A stretch of DNA of 64,000 nt from Acidisoma sp. L85 (GTDB lineage: Bacteria; Pseudomonadota; Alphaproteobacteria; Acetobacterales; Acetobacteraceae). The stretch lies in contig NZ_LMUQ01000052.1 of assembly GCF_009765865.1 (NCBI RefSeq), positions 156,864-220,863 on the forward strand, given 5' to 3'. The position numbers and the translations under genes are program-made. A model generated the notes under the pieces. It had not been told where the DNA came from and did not search any database. It worked only from the letters and a program-made list of their open reading frames with translations. Positions within the stretch are counted from its first letter, which is position 1; the number at the start of each line of letters is the position of its first letter. This document shows, piece by piece, positions 26,678 to 35,735 of the stretch.

Positions 26678-27540
26678 GCGCGGCCGCACCCCCGAGTGAG
26701 TCGAGCACTCCCGGGCGCCCGCACGGCGTCTCGGCGGAGCGTGTGATGGTTGTCTTGTCGTGGCTTTTCGTCCTGATGCTGGTCTGCTTCGCTGTTGCGC
26801 CGAGCCTCATTGCGCCGCGCAACCCTGTCGCACTCGACATCCTCCATCGCCTGCAACCGCCCAGCTTCGCCCATCTCTTCGGCACGGATGAGGGCGGGCG
26901 TGATGTCTTCTCCCGCGTGGTATATGGTACGCGGTATTCGCTTGGCATCTCGGCCGCCATCGTTCTGAGTGCTGCCGTCTTCGGCGTTGTCTATGGCGCG
27001 CTCTCAGGCGTGGGACCGCGCTGGCTCGACGAAATCCTAATGCGCATCGTCGACATATTCTTTGGTTTTCCCGCGCTGGTGCTCGCCCTGGCGGTTGCCG
27101 CCGCTCTCGGGCGGGGATTGACCAGCGTGGCCGTGGCACTGTCCCTCATCTGGTGGCCGGGCATCGCGCGGCTGGTGCGGGGTGAGGTGCAGCGTATTCG
27201 AGAAAGACCGCATGTCGAAGCGGCACGGGCTATCGGCGTATCGCCCACGTCACTGATCTGGCGGCATATCCTGCCTTTCGTGATGCAGGAAGTGAATGTG
27301 CGCGTGACAACCGATATCGGCTACGCGCTCGTCGCCGTCACGGCCTTGTCCTTCCTCGGGCTCGGGGCGCAATCCCCGACACCCGAATGGGGATTGCTTA
27401 TCCGTGATTCACAGGATTATTTCGGTTCCGCTTGGTGGTATCTGGTCTTCCCCGGCGTGATGATCATGGCAACGACCGCCGCCTGCTCGATTATTGGTGA
27501 CTCACTTGCGTCTCATCGGGAAAGCGGTGTCGCGCCGTGA
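26674..27540 (+). CDS. Peptide-type ABC permease (DppC-like)
   Basis: The GTG start at 26674 overlaps the DppB-like stop (GTGA) and gives 288 residues. The DppC family pattern is clear: HLFGTDEGGRDVFSRVVYGT, then a membrane segment, then EAARAIGVSPTSLIWRHILP as the EAA loop. FLGLGAQSPTPEWGLLIRD is the standard C-terminal signature. About six spans are expected. It pairs with the DppB-like permease, and its stop overlaps the start of the first ATPase gene. Confidence 0.93.
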   Translation: MSAAAPPSESSTPGRPHGVSAERVMVVLSWLFVLMLVCFAVAPSLIAPRNPVALDILHRLQPPSFAHLFGTDEGGRDVFSRVVYGTRYSLGISAAIVLSAAVFGVVYGALSGVGPRWLDEILMRIVDIFFGFPALVLALAVAAALGRGLTSVAVALSLIWWPGIARLVRGEVQRIRERPHVEAARAIGVSPTSLIWRHILPFVMQEVNVRVTTDIGYALVAVTALSFLGLGAQSPTPEWGLLIRDSQDYFGSAWWYLVFPGVMIMATTAACSIIGDSLASHRESGVAP

Positions 27541-28508
27541 TGCTGCAAATCCGCGATCTTTCCGTAAGTTTCGGCCGACGGCGCGCGGTCGATGGCGTGT
27601 CTTTCGACGTGGAGGAGGGCGAGTTCTTCCTGGTGATCGGCGAGTCCGGGTCCGGAAAATCGCTGACCGGAGGGGCAATCCTTGGACTCAATCCCAGTGG
27701 TTCCACCCGCACCGGCTCCATTCGCTTCAAGGGACGCGAGATGCTCGAGCTGCCGGAGCGGGAATTGCGCCACTTGCGTGGCGACCAGATCGGTATCGTC
27801 TACCAAAATCCCTTGAGCGCGATGAACCCGGTCATCCGCGTGGGTGATCAAATCGCGGAATCGATCATCGTTCACGGCAAGGGAAGCGGCCGCGCGGCCG
27901 CGACCCGCGCCATCGAACTGTTGGAACGCGTGCATATCCCCGATCCGGCCCGCGTCGCGCAGGCATTTCCGCACGAGATCAGTGGTGGAATGCGGCAGCG
28001 CGCAATGATCGCCATGGCGCTCGCTTGCGGACCGAGCCTGTTGATAGCGGACGAACCGACGACGGCGCTGGATGTGACGATCAAAGCGCAGATCCTCGAA
28101 TTATTCGCGGAACTCAGGCGCGAGCGTTCGCTCACCATCATCCTGATCACCCATGACATGGGCGTGGTCACGCAACTCGCGGACCGCGTGCTGGTCATGT
28201 ATGCCGGCAAGGTTGCCGAGGTTGGTCCGGTGGAGACCATCATGAACCAGCCGGCGCATCCCTATACAAAGGCGTTGATGCTGAGCGGCGCGATGTCGGA
28301 CGCGCCATTTAAGAGCGTGTTGCAAGTCATTCCTGGCTCGGCGCCGACCCTGGATGCGCGACCTCTCGGCTGTCGCTTCAACCCGCGCTGCGCCTATGCC
28401 CAAGATGATTGTCGGGCAACGATGCCGTCGCTGCGTCCAATTGCAGGCAGCCTGGCCGCTTGTCATCACCCGCTGGTTGGGTTTCGGCACTCGGAGCTGG
28501 TTGCGTGA
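27540..28508 (+). CDS. Peptide-type ABC ATPase (DppD-like)
   Basis: The ATG at 27540 overlaps the permease stop by one base; a GTG three bases earlier is possible. It has 322 residues. Walker A is [12 protein letters not shown], the signature is [16 protein letters not shown] and Walker B is [14 protein letters not shown]. The C-terminal oligopeptide/dipeptide domain carries [14 protein letters not shown], a cysteine cluster that binds an iron-sulfur cluster in related DppD proteins. It couples ATP hydrolysis to uptake together with the next ATPase. The next start codon overlaps its stop. Confidence 0.94.
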   Translation: MLQIRDLSVSFGRRRAVDGVSFDVEEGEFFLVIGESGSGKSLTGGAILGLNPSGSTRTGSIRFKGREMLELPERELRHLRGDQIGIVYQNPLSAMNPVIRVGDQIAESIIVHGKGSGRAAATRAIELLERVHIPDPARVAQAFPHEISGGMRQRAMIAMALACGPSLLIADEPTTALDVTIKAQILELFAELRRERSLTIILITHDMGVVTQLADRVLVMYAGKVAEVGPVETIMNQPAHPYTKALMLSGAMSDAPFKSVLQVIPGSAPTLDARPLGCRFNPRCAYAQDDCRATMPSLRPIAGSLAACHHPLVGFRHSELVA

Positions 28509-29581
28509 CGCCGCTGCTCGAGCTTGAAGACGTCACCAAGGTGTTTGGTGGTCGCAGAGCCGGCGCGACGGTTCGGGCCGTCGATGGCGTGACCCTGCGT
28601 GTCGGTCGCGGTGAAACGCTGGGCGTCGCCGGGGAGAGCGGCTGCGGGAAATCGACCCTCGCCCGTCTCGCGCTGCGTCTCATGGACGCGACCGACGGTG
28701 TGGTTCGGTTTGACGGCCAGGATGTAACGCATCTCTCGTCGCTGGGCTTGCTGCCGGTGCGCCGCCGGATGCAAGCTGTCTTTCAAGATCCGCTCGCCTC
28801 CTTCAACGCGCGTGAAACCGTGCGCCGGATCATGCGCGAGCCCTTCAACGTTCACAGTCTCAGCCCATCCGGCGGCATCGACGCGAAGATAGAGGAGCTG
28901 CTGACCTCGGTTGGTCTCTCGGCGACGGACTTGGACAAACGCCCGGACGAATTCTCCGGCGGTCAACTTCAGCGTATCGCAATCGCGCGGGCTCTTGCGG
29001 TAGAGCCGGAGCTGATGATCGGCGACGAGCCGACCTCTGCGCTGGATCCCTCGATCCAGGCGCAAATCATCAATGTTCTGCTTTCGATCCAGCGCGATCG
29101 GAATGTCGCTTTTCTCATCATCTCTCATGACCTCGACGTACTTGGGCATATCGCGGACCGGCTTGCGATCATGTATTTGGGCGTGGTGGTGGAAACCGGC
29201 CCGGGACCGGCATTGATGGCCGGTCCGCTGCATCCCTATACCCAGGCGCTCCTATCCGCGGCACCTACGCCGCGTGCACGCCGTAACCAGCAGTGGAAGC
29301 GCGTTCTGCTGCCAGGCGATCCCCCTAGCCCCGCGCATGTGCCCGCTGGCTGCCGCTTCCATCCTCGCTGCCCCATTGTACAGCCCGACTGCCGAACGAC
29401 CGTCCCTGTATTGCGGGCGGTTGGCCCCGATGGCACGCAGGTGGCTTGCCACTACGCACCCGAGGAGACTCAGACGCAAGGCAGGGCGATCGCCGCGGCG
29501 AGACTCGGGCACGATGGCGATCCCCCGCCGACGATCTCGCCGGGACAGCATGGGGTTCTCGCATCGGGGGACCGGATATGA
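28505..29581 (+). CDS. Peptide-type ABC ATPase (DppF-like)
   Basis: The GTG at 28505 overlaps the preceding stop (GTGA) and gives 358 residues. Starting further upstream would run into the neighbouring gene. Walker A is [13 protein letters not shown], the signature is [16 protein letters not shown] and Walker B is [14 protein letters not shown]. The C-terminal domain has [14 protein letters not shown], another cysteine cluster of the DppF/OppF type. A tail of ~40 residues after the family domain ([15 protein letters not shown]...) is not conserved-looking. It pairs with the DppD-like ATPase. The SMP-30 gene start overlaps its stop. Confidence 0.93.
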   Translation: MTPLLELEDVTKVFGGRRAGATVRAVDGVTLRVGRGETLGVAGESGCGKSTLARLALRLMDATDGVVRFDGQDVTHLSSLGLLPVRRRMQAVFQDPLASFNARETVRRIMREPFNVHSLSPSGGIDAKIEELLTSVGLSATDLDKRPDEFSGGQLQRIAIARALAVEPELMIGDEPTSALDPSIQAQIINVLLSIQRDRNVAFLIISHDLDVLGHIADRLAIMYLGVVVETGPGPALMAGPLHPYTQALLSAAPTPRARRNQQWKRVLLPGDPPSPAHVPAGCRFHPRCPIVQPDCRTTVPVLRAVGPDGTQVACHYAPEETQTQGRAIAAARLGHDGDPPPTISPGQHGVLASGDRI

Positions 29582-30426
29582 CGACGCTGCAAGTCCATGT
29601 CGAGGGTCTAGGCTTTCCCGAAGGCCCGGTCGCGCTGCCGGATGGGTCGATCGCTTTCGTGGATCTCGTTCATTCCAAGATACTGGCATATCGTGACGGC
29701 GTTTGCCGGGAACTCTGTTCGGTTCCAGGCGCACCTAATGGAATGCGCCTTGGGCCTGACGACGTTTTGACGGTCTGCAACAACGGCGGTATTGGGCCGA
29801 TTGCAAAAGGCTTGCTGGGCTTTGCGGATCCGCAGATTAACGGCCGCCTGCAGAAGGTAACCCTAGACGGACGCTGGTCCGACTTCGCCACCGATCTGCC
29901 GGGCGAGCGGCCCAACCGCCCCAACGACCTCGTTTTTGCCGCGAATGGAATCGTTGTCTTCACCGATCCGCAGAATTGGGATGTGCTGCACGAGGCGCAG
30001 GGTGCAGAGCGCTATCATGGCGGGCAGCTGTTGCTCGCGAAGCCGGACGGCACGGTGTCGCGTTTGGCGAAGCTGACGGGATTTCCCAACGGTCTTGTCT
30101 TTCACCCCGACGGCTCCCTCCTCGTCGGGCTTTCGACCGAAAGTCGCATCCTGCGGTTCCCCTGGCGCGGAGATGCGGTTGGCCCGGCGGAGGAGTGGTA
30201 CAGCTTTGACGACCGCTTCGCGCCCGACGGCATGGTGTTTCACGATGATCGCTTCTATGTCACCGGCAGCACCGGCGATCGCGTCGCCGTACTTGATCCT
30301 GCCGCGCGGGTAGTGAGTGTCATCGACACCGGGATTGGCAGCGACCCGACGAATTGCTGCGTCCACGACCGAAGATTATGGGTGACGCTGGGTCTTCCTG
30401 GCCGACTCGTTTCGATCGATATCTAG
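29578..30426 (+). CDS. SMP-30/gluconolactonase-like protein
   Basis: The ATG at 29578 overlaps the preceding stop (ATGA) and gives 282 residues. It is a six-bladed beta-propeller of the SGL family: LGFPEGPVALPDGSIAFVDL with the metal-ligand Glu, NRPNDLVFAANGIVVFTDPQ with Asn/Asp ligands, and FPNGLVFHPDGSLLVG plus FAPDGMVFHDD for the last sites. The family hydrolyses lactones or acts as a calcium-bound esterase. No signal peptide is seen, so the lactone would be opened in the cytoplasm. Its tight fusion to the importer genes suggests the substrate or an intermediate is a lactone. Confidence 0.9.
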   Translation: MTTLQVHVEGLGFPEGPVALPDGSIAFVDLVHSKILAYRDGVCRELCSVPGAPNGMRLGPDDVLTVCNNGGIGPIAKGLLGFADPQINGRLQKVTLDGRWSDFATDLPGERPNRPNDLVFAANGIVVFTDPQNWDVLHEAQGAERYHGGQLLLAKPDGTVSRLAKLTGFPNGLVFHPDGSLLVGLSTESRILRFPWRGDAVGPAEEWYSFDDRFAPDGMVFHDDRFYVTGSTGDRVAVLDPAARVVSVIDTGIGSDPTNCCVHDRRLWVTLGLPGRLVSIDI

Positions 30427-30458
30427 GCACCTCTCGCGATCGCTCTAGGATTACTGTC

Positions 30459-32138
30459 ATGCTCTACAAAAACGACGCGGCCCGCCTGTCATTCAACCGC
30501 ATGAATGTCGGCCCCAGCTATCTTGGCCCGAGGCACGCGGATCACAGCTGGAACGAGGTTCGCTGGTATGATGGTCCGCGTGAGGATCCGGCCTGGCCGG
30601 AAGTTCACACCTATACAAACGCCATCTCGTACCTGCCGGGCGAGGAAGTCGTCTTTCACAGCAGCACCACGGCATCCGTCTGGACCCTCGCGATCGTGCG
30701 GGACGGGTTGCATCCTGTCCGTGTGCATCTCGCCGCGAACTTGCCCGGTCATTTCACAGCCGCGCCAAAGGACGCGTACAGCCACGGCTGCGGCTGGCCG
30801 GCGGCGCATCGCTGGCGCATCCCGGAAGATGCGCCTTCCGGCTTCTACCGTGTGGAATCGACCTGTGCCCGGCGGGACGAAGGCGTTTTCGTCCAGCATC
30901 ACTTCTTCGTCGTGCGCCCGATGGAGCGGACGACGAAAGGACGGCTGCTGCATGTCCTGCCGACCTCCACATGGATGGCCTATAACGACTGGGGCGGCGC
31001 CAATAGCTACCTCGGCGTCAGCGGTCCGGATGCCAATCTTGCTTCGCCCGAACTAAGCCTTGAGCGCCCCTGGACGCGCGGCATCGTCTGGCTGCCGGAT
31101 GGCGCTCCCCGGCTCTGCACCAGCAGCCAGGAACCCAAAGCGCCGCCGCGTTACGAAGTGAAGGAATGGGCTTACGCAAATGGCTTCGGCTTTTTCTACG
31201 CGGCCTCCGGCTGGGCACAGTATGACCGGCACTTCGCCATTTGGGCAGAAGCCGAAGGATATGGCTTCGACACGATTACGCAGACCGACATGCATTACCA
31301 TCCCGAAATTCTCGATGGCTATGACTGCGTGGTAATCGTCGGTCACGACGAATATTGGTCACGGGATATGCGAGTTGCGATAGAGAACTACGTCGAAAAG
31401 GGCGGCAAGCTGGCACGGTTCGGGGCGAATTTCACCTGGCAAATTCGGCTTGAGGAGCGGGGCCGCAAGCAGGTCTGCTACAAGCATCGCGCGCCTGCCG
31501 AAGATCCCGTTCGCGACACGCCCGACGCGCATCTCCTCAGCACTGCCTGGGAGGATCATCGCGTCGCCTGGCCAGGATCGTCCACCGTTGGGGTCAATGG
31601 GCTGGGCGGCGTTTATGCCTCCTGGGGCGGTTTTGTTCCGCGCGGGTCGCGGGGGTTTACACTCTATCGGCCGGAGCACTGGGTCTTTGCGGATACCGAC
31701 CTGACCTATGGGGACGTGTTCGGTGCCGAAGCCCGGATTTTCGCCTATGAGGTCGATGGCGTGGATTACACTTTCCGTGACGGACTGCCATATCCGACAG
31801 GGGCGGATGGCACGCCAGCGGAGGTCGAGATCTTGGCGATGTCTCCAGCCGTCCTTGCCGAGGGAGAGTATAACGGCTTTGGCTACAGGCATTACATCGG
31901 CAGCCACGACCAATACAGCAAGGCGGATATGGTCCATGGCGCCCAGACGCCTGAGGTGCTGGCTAAATCGAAATATGGCGCGGGCATGCTCATCGCCATG
32001 AAGCGCGGGCGGGGGGAGGTGGTGACGGCCGCTACCTGCGAATGGGTCATGGGTCTAAAACGTGGCTGCTTCTATACGCAACAAATTACACGCAATGTTC
32101 TCGACAACTTCCTGCGAACGGAAGAGTCTGGCGTCTGA
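30459..32138 (+). CDS. N,N-dimethylformamidase large-subunit-like protein
   Basis: The ATG at 30459 follows CTAGGATT and gives 559 residues. The protein matches the C-terminal part of the large subunit of N,N-dimethylformamidase: LHVLPTSTWMAYNDWGGANS, YDRHFAIWAEAEGYGFD and YDCVVIVGHDEYWSRDM. The HDE motif (H296, E298) looks like the His-x-Glu iron ligands of DMFase; the Tyr ligand could not be assigned safely. It is shorter than DMFase large subunits (~760 residues), and no small-subunit gene lies nearby. It probably breaks an amide C-N bond in a larger molecule, but hydrolysis has been shown only for DMFase itself. Cytosolic, without a signal peptide. Confidence 0.85.
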   Translation: MLYKNDAARLSFNRMNVGPSYLGPRHADHSWNEVRWYDGPREDPAWPEVHTYTNAISYLPGEEVVFHSSTTASVWTLAIVRDGLHPVRVHLAANLPGHFTAAPKDAYSHGCGWPAAHRWRIPEDAPSGFYRVESTCARRDEGVFVQHHFFVVRPMERTTKGRLLHVLPTSTWMAYNDWGGANSYLGVSGPDANLASPELSLERPWTRGIVWLPDGAPRLCTSSQEPKAPPRYEVKEWAYANGFGFFYAASGWAQYDRHFAIWAEAEGYGFDTITQTDMHYHPEILDGYDCVVIVGHDEYWSRDMRVAIENYVEKGGKLARFGANFTWQIRLEERGRKQVCYKHRAPAEDPVRDTPDAHLLSTAWEDHRVAWPGSSTVGVNGLGGVYASWGGFVPRGSRGFTLYRPEHWVFADTDLTYGDVFGAEARIFAYEVDGVDYTFRDGLPYPTGADGTPAEVEILAMSPAVLAEGEYNGFGYRHYIGSHDQYSKADMVHGAQTPEVLAKSKYGAGMLIAMKRGRGEVVTAATCEWVMGLKRGCFYTQQITRNVLDNFLRTEESGV

Positions 32139-32140
32139 TT

Positions 32141-34399
32141 ATGTCAAAGCCCGGCGCGATTGTGGAGATGTTGCGTGACGAGTGGGGTATTCCCCATATC
32201 AAGGCGCGTGGCAGGCAGGATGCGTTCACCGCTCTCGGCTATGCGCATGCGGAGGATCGCCTCTGGCAAATGGAGGCGCTGCTGCGCCGTGGAACCGGCC
32301 GATACGCGGAATGGCTCGGGCAGGCTGCCGTGGGGGGTGACGTTGTGGCGCGCCGGCTCGACACCGCGGGCGCGTCGCAGCGTGACTATGCTGCTCTTAA
32401 CAGCGAAACGCGCGCGATGCTTGAGGCTTATGCCGCAGGCGTCAACGCCTTCATCGGGATCGGTCATCGCCCCGTTGAATACGGCATCCTGAACGCCGAG
32501 CCTGACGCTTGGCAGCCATGGCATTCGATCGCAGTGATGCGGCAGATCGGCTTTCTGATGGGGTCGGTGTGGTGGAAGTTGTGGCGAGCGGTCGCGCTGC
32601 CGATCGTCGGCGTGGCGAACGTGGCCAAGCTGCGTTTCGATGATGGCGGCAACGAATTGCTGTGCTTGCCGCCCGGAGTGGAGACGGGTGCGTTTACGGC
32701 CGAACTGCGAGAGTTGAAGCCCGGCATCGAAGCCCTGCTCGGAACCGCCGCTCCGGATGTCAGCGATGGCGGCAGCAACAACTGGATTCTCGCGCCGGAT
32801 CGCACCGAGACCGGTCGGCCTTTGCTGGCTGGCGATCCGCATCGCGTGCTGGAAATGCCGAACATGTATGCGCAGGTGCATCTCGCCTGCGACGAGTTTG
32901 ATGTCATCGGGCTTACCGTGCCTGGCGTTCCGGGCTTTCCACATTTCGGCCATAGCGAGTCGGTCGCATGGTCGGTCACGCATGCTTTTGTGGATATCCA
33001 CGACCTCTATGTCGAATGCTTCGGCGATGGCGGCGCCACCGTGCTTTTTCGCGATACATGGGAACCGGTGCGACGCCGGCGCGAGACGATCGGGGTACGG
33101 GGCGGTGCGGATGTCGCGGTCGAAGTGGTGGAGACCAGGCACGGACCGGTCATCGCGGGTGACCCGGCAAGCGGCTCAGCGCTCGCGTTGCGCTCGATGC
33201 AATTCGCGGAGACCGACCTTTCGTTCAACTGCATGATCCCGATGATGCGGGCCGAAAACGTCGCCGCGCTGTACGAGGCAACGCGGGACTGGGGTATGAT
33301 GGACCACAATCTCGTGGCTGGTGATGTTGCCGGTAATGTGGGCTATCGCGTGCGCGCCAAGGTACCGCGCCGTCCACGATCGAACGGCTGGTTGCCTGTG
33401 CCGGGCTGGACCGGTGCCCATGAATGGGACGGCATGGTGCCGTGGGAAAGCATGCCGTCCGCCATCAATCCGCCGGGTGGCGTCATCGTGACCGCGAACA
33501 ATCGCGTGACGCGCGATGATGACGATGAATACCTATCGACCGATGCCATGCCGCCGCATCGGGCGCGACGCATCTGGCGGCGTCTGGCGATGCTCGCTAA
33601 AGCGAATGTCGATGACATGGCCGCGATCCACCGCGATGTAGAAACCATTCCCGGCCAGGAATTGCGGGACCGCCTGCGCGGTTTGGCCGGGATTGAGTCC
33701 GTGGCGATCGCATTGCATCGCCTGATCATGGAGTGGGATGGGCGCATGGATCGGGATTCGGAGGGAGCAAGCGCCTATATCGCCGTGCGCCTCGCCTTGA
33801 CTCGGTTGGTTGCCTTGCGCTCGGGCCTGTGCGCGGCGGGCGACGCCCCCTATGCCCAGGCGGCGCCCGGGGTCATTCCAGAAAACCAGCTCTGGTGGAT
33901 CGTTCCCAGCTTGCTGCGCGCCGATGACACGTCGCTGCTGTCAGGAGCGTCCTGGGATGACGTTCTGCGAATGGCGCTGCGGGACGCGGCCAACACCAAG
34001 CTCGAAACCTGGGGGCGCCTACATCTGCCCCGTTTCAAACATGCTCTTTCGGCGGCGTTTCCTAAGCAAGCGGCGGCGCTCGATCGTTTCTCGGCGGAGG
34101 TCGGTGGCGACAACGACACCGTCTTCGCGACGGGTTGTTTGGCGAGCGTCGGTACCCGCGCCGTATCTGGTTCACTGTGCCGCTACGTGTTCGATGTCGG
34201 CGCTTGGGACAATTGCCGCTGGATCGTGTTCCACGGGGCCTCTGGCGATCCCGACAGTTCCTGGTATCTCAATCAAAATGCGCGATGGGCGACTGGCGAT
34301 ATGGTGCCCATGCTGTACGACTGGAATCAGGTCGCGGCTGGGGCGACGGCCCAGCGTCGACGGCGATTCAGCGACGGGCGCGTTTATCCGGATGAATAA
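32141..34399 (+). CDS. Penicillin-acylase-family Ntn hydrolase, no signal peptide
   Basis: The ATG at 32141 lies two bases after the preceding stop; an upstream in-frame start would overlap that gene. It has 752 residues. The first ~210 form the alpha chain, beginning VEMLRDEWGIPHIKA and FTALGYAHAEDRLWQMEALL. The expected autoproteolysis site is Gly211-Ser212 in DGGSNNWILAPDRTETG, where Ser212 becomes the N-terminal nucleophile of the beta chain. The beta chain continues with GDPHRVLEMPNMYAQVHLAC. The family deacylates penicillins, cephalosporins or N-acyl homoserine lactones, usually in the periplasm. This protein starts directly with the alpha chain, so it should act in the cytoplasm on an imported N-acyl compound. 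It ends the fourteen-gene unit. Confidence 0.92.
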   Translation: MSKPGAIVEMLRDEWGIPHIKARGRQDAFTALGYAHAEDRLWQMEALLRRGTGRYAEWLGQAAVGGDVVARRLDTAGASQRDYAALNSETRAMLEAYAAGVNAFIGIGHRPVEYGILNAEPDAWQPWHSIAVMRQIGFLMGSVWWKLWRAVALPIVGVANVAKLRFDDGGNELLCLPPGVETGAFTAELRELKPGIEALLGTAAPDVSDGGSNNWILAPDRTETGRPLLAGDPHRVLEMPNMYAQVHLACDEFDVIGLTVPGVPGFPHFGHSESVAWSVTHAFVDIHDLYVECFGDGGATVLFRDTWEPVRRRRETIGVRGGADVAVEVVETRHGPVIAGDPASGSALALRSMQFAETDLSFNCMIPMMRAENVAALYEATRDWGMMDHNLVAGDVAGNVGYRVRAKVPRRPRSNGWLPVPGWTGAHEWDGMVPWESMPSAINPPGGVIVTANNRVTRDDDDEYLSTDAMPPHRARRIWRRLAMLAKANVDDMAAIHRDVETIPGQELRDRLRGLAGIESVAIALHRLIMEWDGRMDRDSEGASAYIAVRLALTRLVALRSGLCAAGDAPYAQAAPGVIPENQLWWIVPSLLRADDTSLLSGASWDDVLRMALRDAANTKLETWGRLHLPRFKHALSAAFPKQAAALDRFSAEVGGDNDTVFATGCLASVGTRAVSGSLCRYVFDVGAWDNCRWIVFHGASGDPDSSWYLNQNARWATGDMVPMLYDWNQVAAGATAQRRRRFSDGRVYPDE

Positions 34400-34575
34400 G
34401 GGCCGCCGATATAAAGATCTATGCGCGCGGCGAACATTTAGCGAACGCTCGTCGTTTATCGGCTTGACAGCCAGAAGGCGCCTAAGTGTGATCGCCAGGC
34501 TCAAAAGGTCTAAGCGTCCGCGACGGTTCTCGCGGTGCCGCGGAGCCTCCCGGGCCACACCGCTGCGGAAAACGC

Positions 34576-35541
34576 ATGACACAAGTGATAAGCAAGCATG
34601 TCCAACGCGTAAGAACCGCAGTCGCCTCGGATGAGGCTGCTCGATCGGCAATTGTCGCGTCTTGGCGACGCTGCACACTCAATTATGGTCTCGACCCCGC
34701 TGGCAAGGTCCCCCGTCGGCTGCTTTCCGGTGCCGAGTTGAGGGAGTCCCACCAGCGTCTCGAGCCATTGATCTCAGTGGCACGCCCGACCCTGGATCGG
34801 TTGCAGGCCGTGGTCCTTGGCATGGGCTGCTGCATTCTTTTGGCGGGTCACGACGGTGTTCCCGTCCACTGGCGCGGTCGCGACGCGGATATCGAGGATC
34901 TACGCCGCCTTGGCCTTTGGCCTGGGGTCGATTGGAGTGAGCGGAACGAGGGAACCAACGGTGTCGGCACATGCCTTGTCGAGAAACGTGAACTGACTAT
35001 CCATCGAGAGGACCACTTCCACGCACGTGACGTCGAGATGAGTTGCGCCGTCGCACCTATCTTCGATCACCAAGGTGAGTTGGCCGCGGCTCTCGACATT
35101 GCCTATTACGGAAATGCACCTTCCGACGGCTTGATCGGTTTATTGACCTTTGCCGTCCGGGAAGCCGCCTGGCAGATCGAAGCGGCCAACTTCCGCAGTG
35201 CCTTCGGCAGCGCCCGGCTCATTTCCATACCCGATGGCACACGCGCCTGCATGGGCTTGCTCGCAGTCGATGAAGACGACATCGTGCTGGGAGCGACGCG
35301 AGCGGCTCGTTTGATGCTAGGCGTCACCGATGGCGCCTTGCGCAGCGGCATCCCTGCATCAGACCTCCAGAGGGGGGCAATCGATCATGACGATACGATT
35401 GCCAATGCCGAGCGCGGAACAGTCAGGCGGGCGCTTGCGCGATCTGGCGGCAATATTTCAGCCTCGGCAAAAGTCCTCGACATCAGTCGAGCGACAATGA
35501 AGCGCAAGGTCAAGCAACACAATCTTCGCCGAGAGCATTGA
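34576..35541 (+). CDS. AcoR-like regulator: GAF + Fis-type HTH, no AAA+ domain
   Basis: The protein has 321 residues. The N-terminal ~200 resemble the sensor half of AcoR-type activators: SWRRCTLNYGLDP, the GAF domain with EGTNGVGTCLVEKRELTIH, and MSCAVAPIFDHQGELAAALD. The C-terminus is a Fis-type helix-turn-helix: VRRALARSGGNISASAKVL, then DISRATMKRKVKQHNL. Full AcoR proteins are ~650 residues and carry an AAA+ sigma-54-activating domain between these parts. No Walker motif or GAFTGA loop occurs here. It should therefore bind DNA and sense a ligand but not activate sigma-54 polymerase itself. It is followed by an aldehyde dehydrogenase gene and a CUT2 importer, which it probably controls. 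Confidence 0.87.
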   Translation: MTQVISKHVQRVRTAVASDEAARSAIVASWRRCTLNYGLDPAGKVPRRLLSGAELRESHQRLEPLISVARPTLDRLQAVVLGMGCCILLAGHDGVPVHWRGRDADIEDLRRLGLWPGVDWSERNEGTNGVGTCLVEKRELTIHREDHFHARDVEMSCAVAPIFDHQGELAAALDIAYYGNAPSDGLIGLLTFAVREAAWQIEAANFRSAFGSARLISIPDGTRACMGLLAVDEDDIVLGATRAARLMLGVTDGALRSGIPASDLQRGAIDHDDTIANAERGTVRRALARSGGNISASAKVLDISRATMKRKVKQHNLRREH

Positions 35542-35592
35542 CCCGGCAAGTAGTCCCGTCAATGGATAGGACTAACTATTTCAGGCCAGGAA

Positions 35593-35634
35593 CATCGGCC
35601 TAAGTGGCTCATCCTTGAGCCACTTAGGCCGATG
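35593..35634. repeat. Perfect 19-bp inverted repeat with 4-base loop
   Basis: The arms are CATCGGCCTAAGTGGCTCA (35593-35611) and its exact complement (35616-35634), separated by TCCT. No T-run follows on either strand, so it is not an ordinary Rho-independent terminator. It lies 51 bp after the AcoR-like regulator gene and about 100 bp before the aldehyde dehydrogenase. It could be an operator for a dimeric regulator, an mRNA processing hairpin or a mobile-element remnant. The core GCCTAAGTG also occurs before the regulator gene, near 34480. Confidence 0.8.
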
Positions 35635-35735
35635 CAAATCACCGTAGGCGAGTGACGGCCGGTATCGAACAGAGCATGGTCGTCCCAAGGCATAAGACGG
35701 ACTTGCTCGATCCGGCCGATACGGGAGACGAAACC

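Noticed and set aside
35604-35620. Possible sigma-54 promoter (TGGC...TTGAGC) in the hairpin before the aldehyde dehydrogenase
   Set aside because: Spacing between the GG and GC elements is one base off the consensus, and the nearby AcoR-like protein lacks the AAA+ domain needed for sigma-54 activation.
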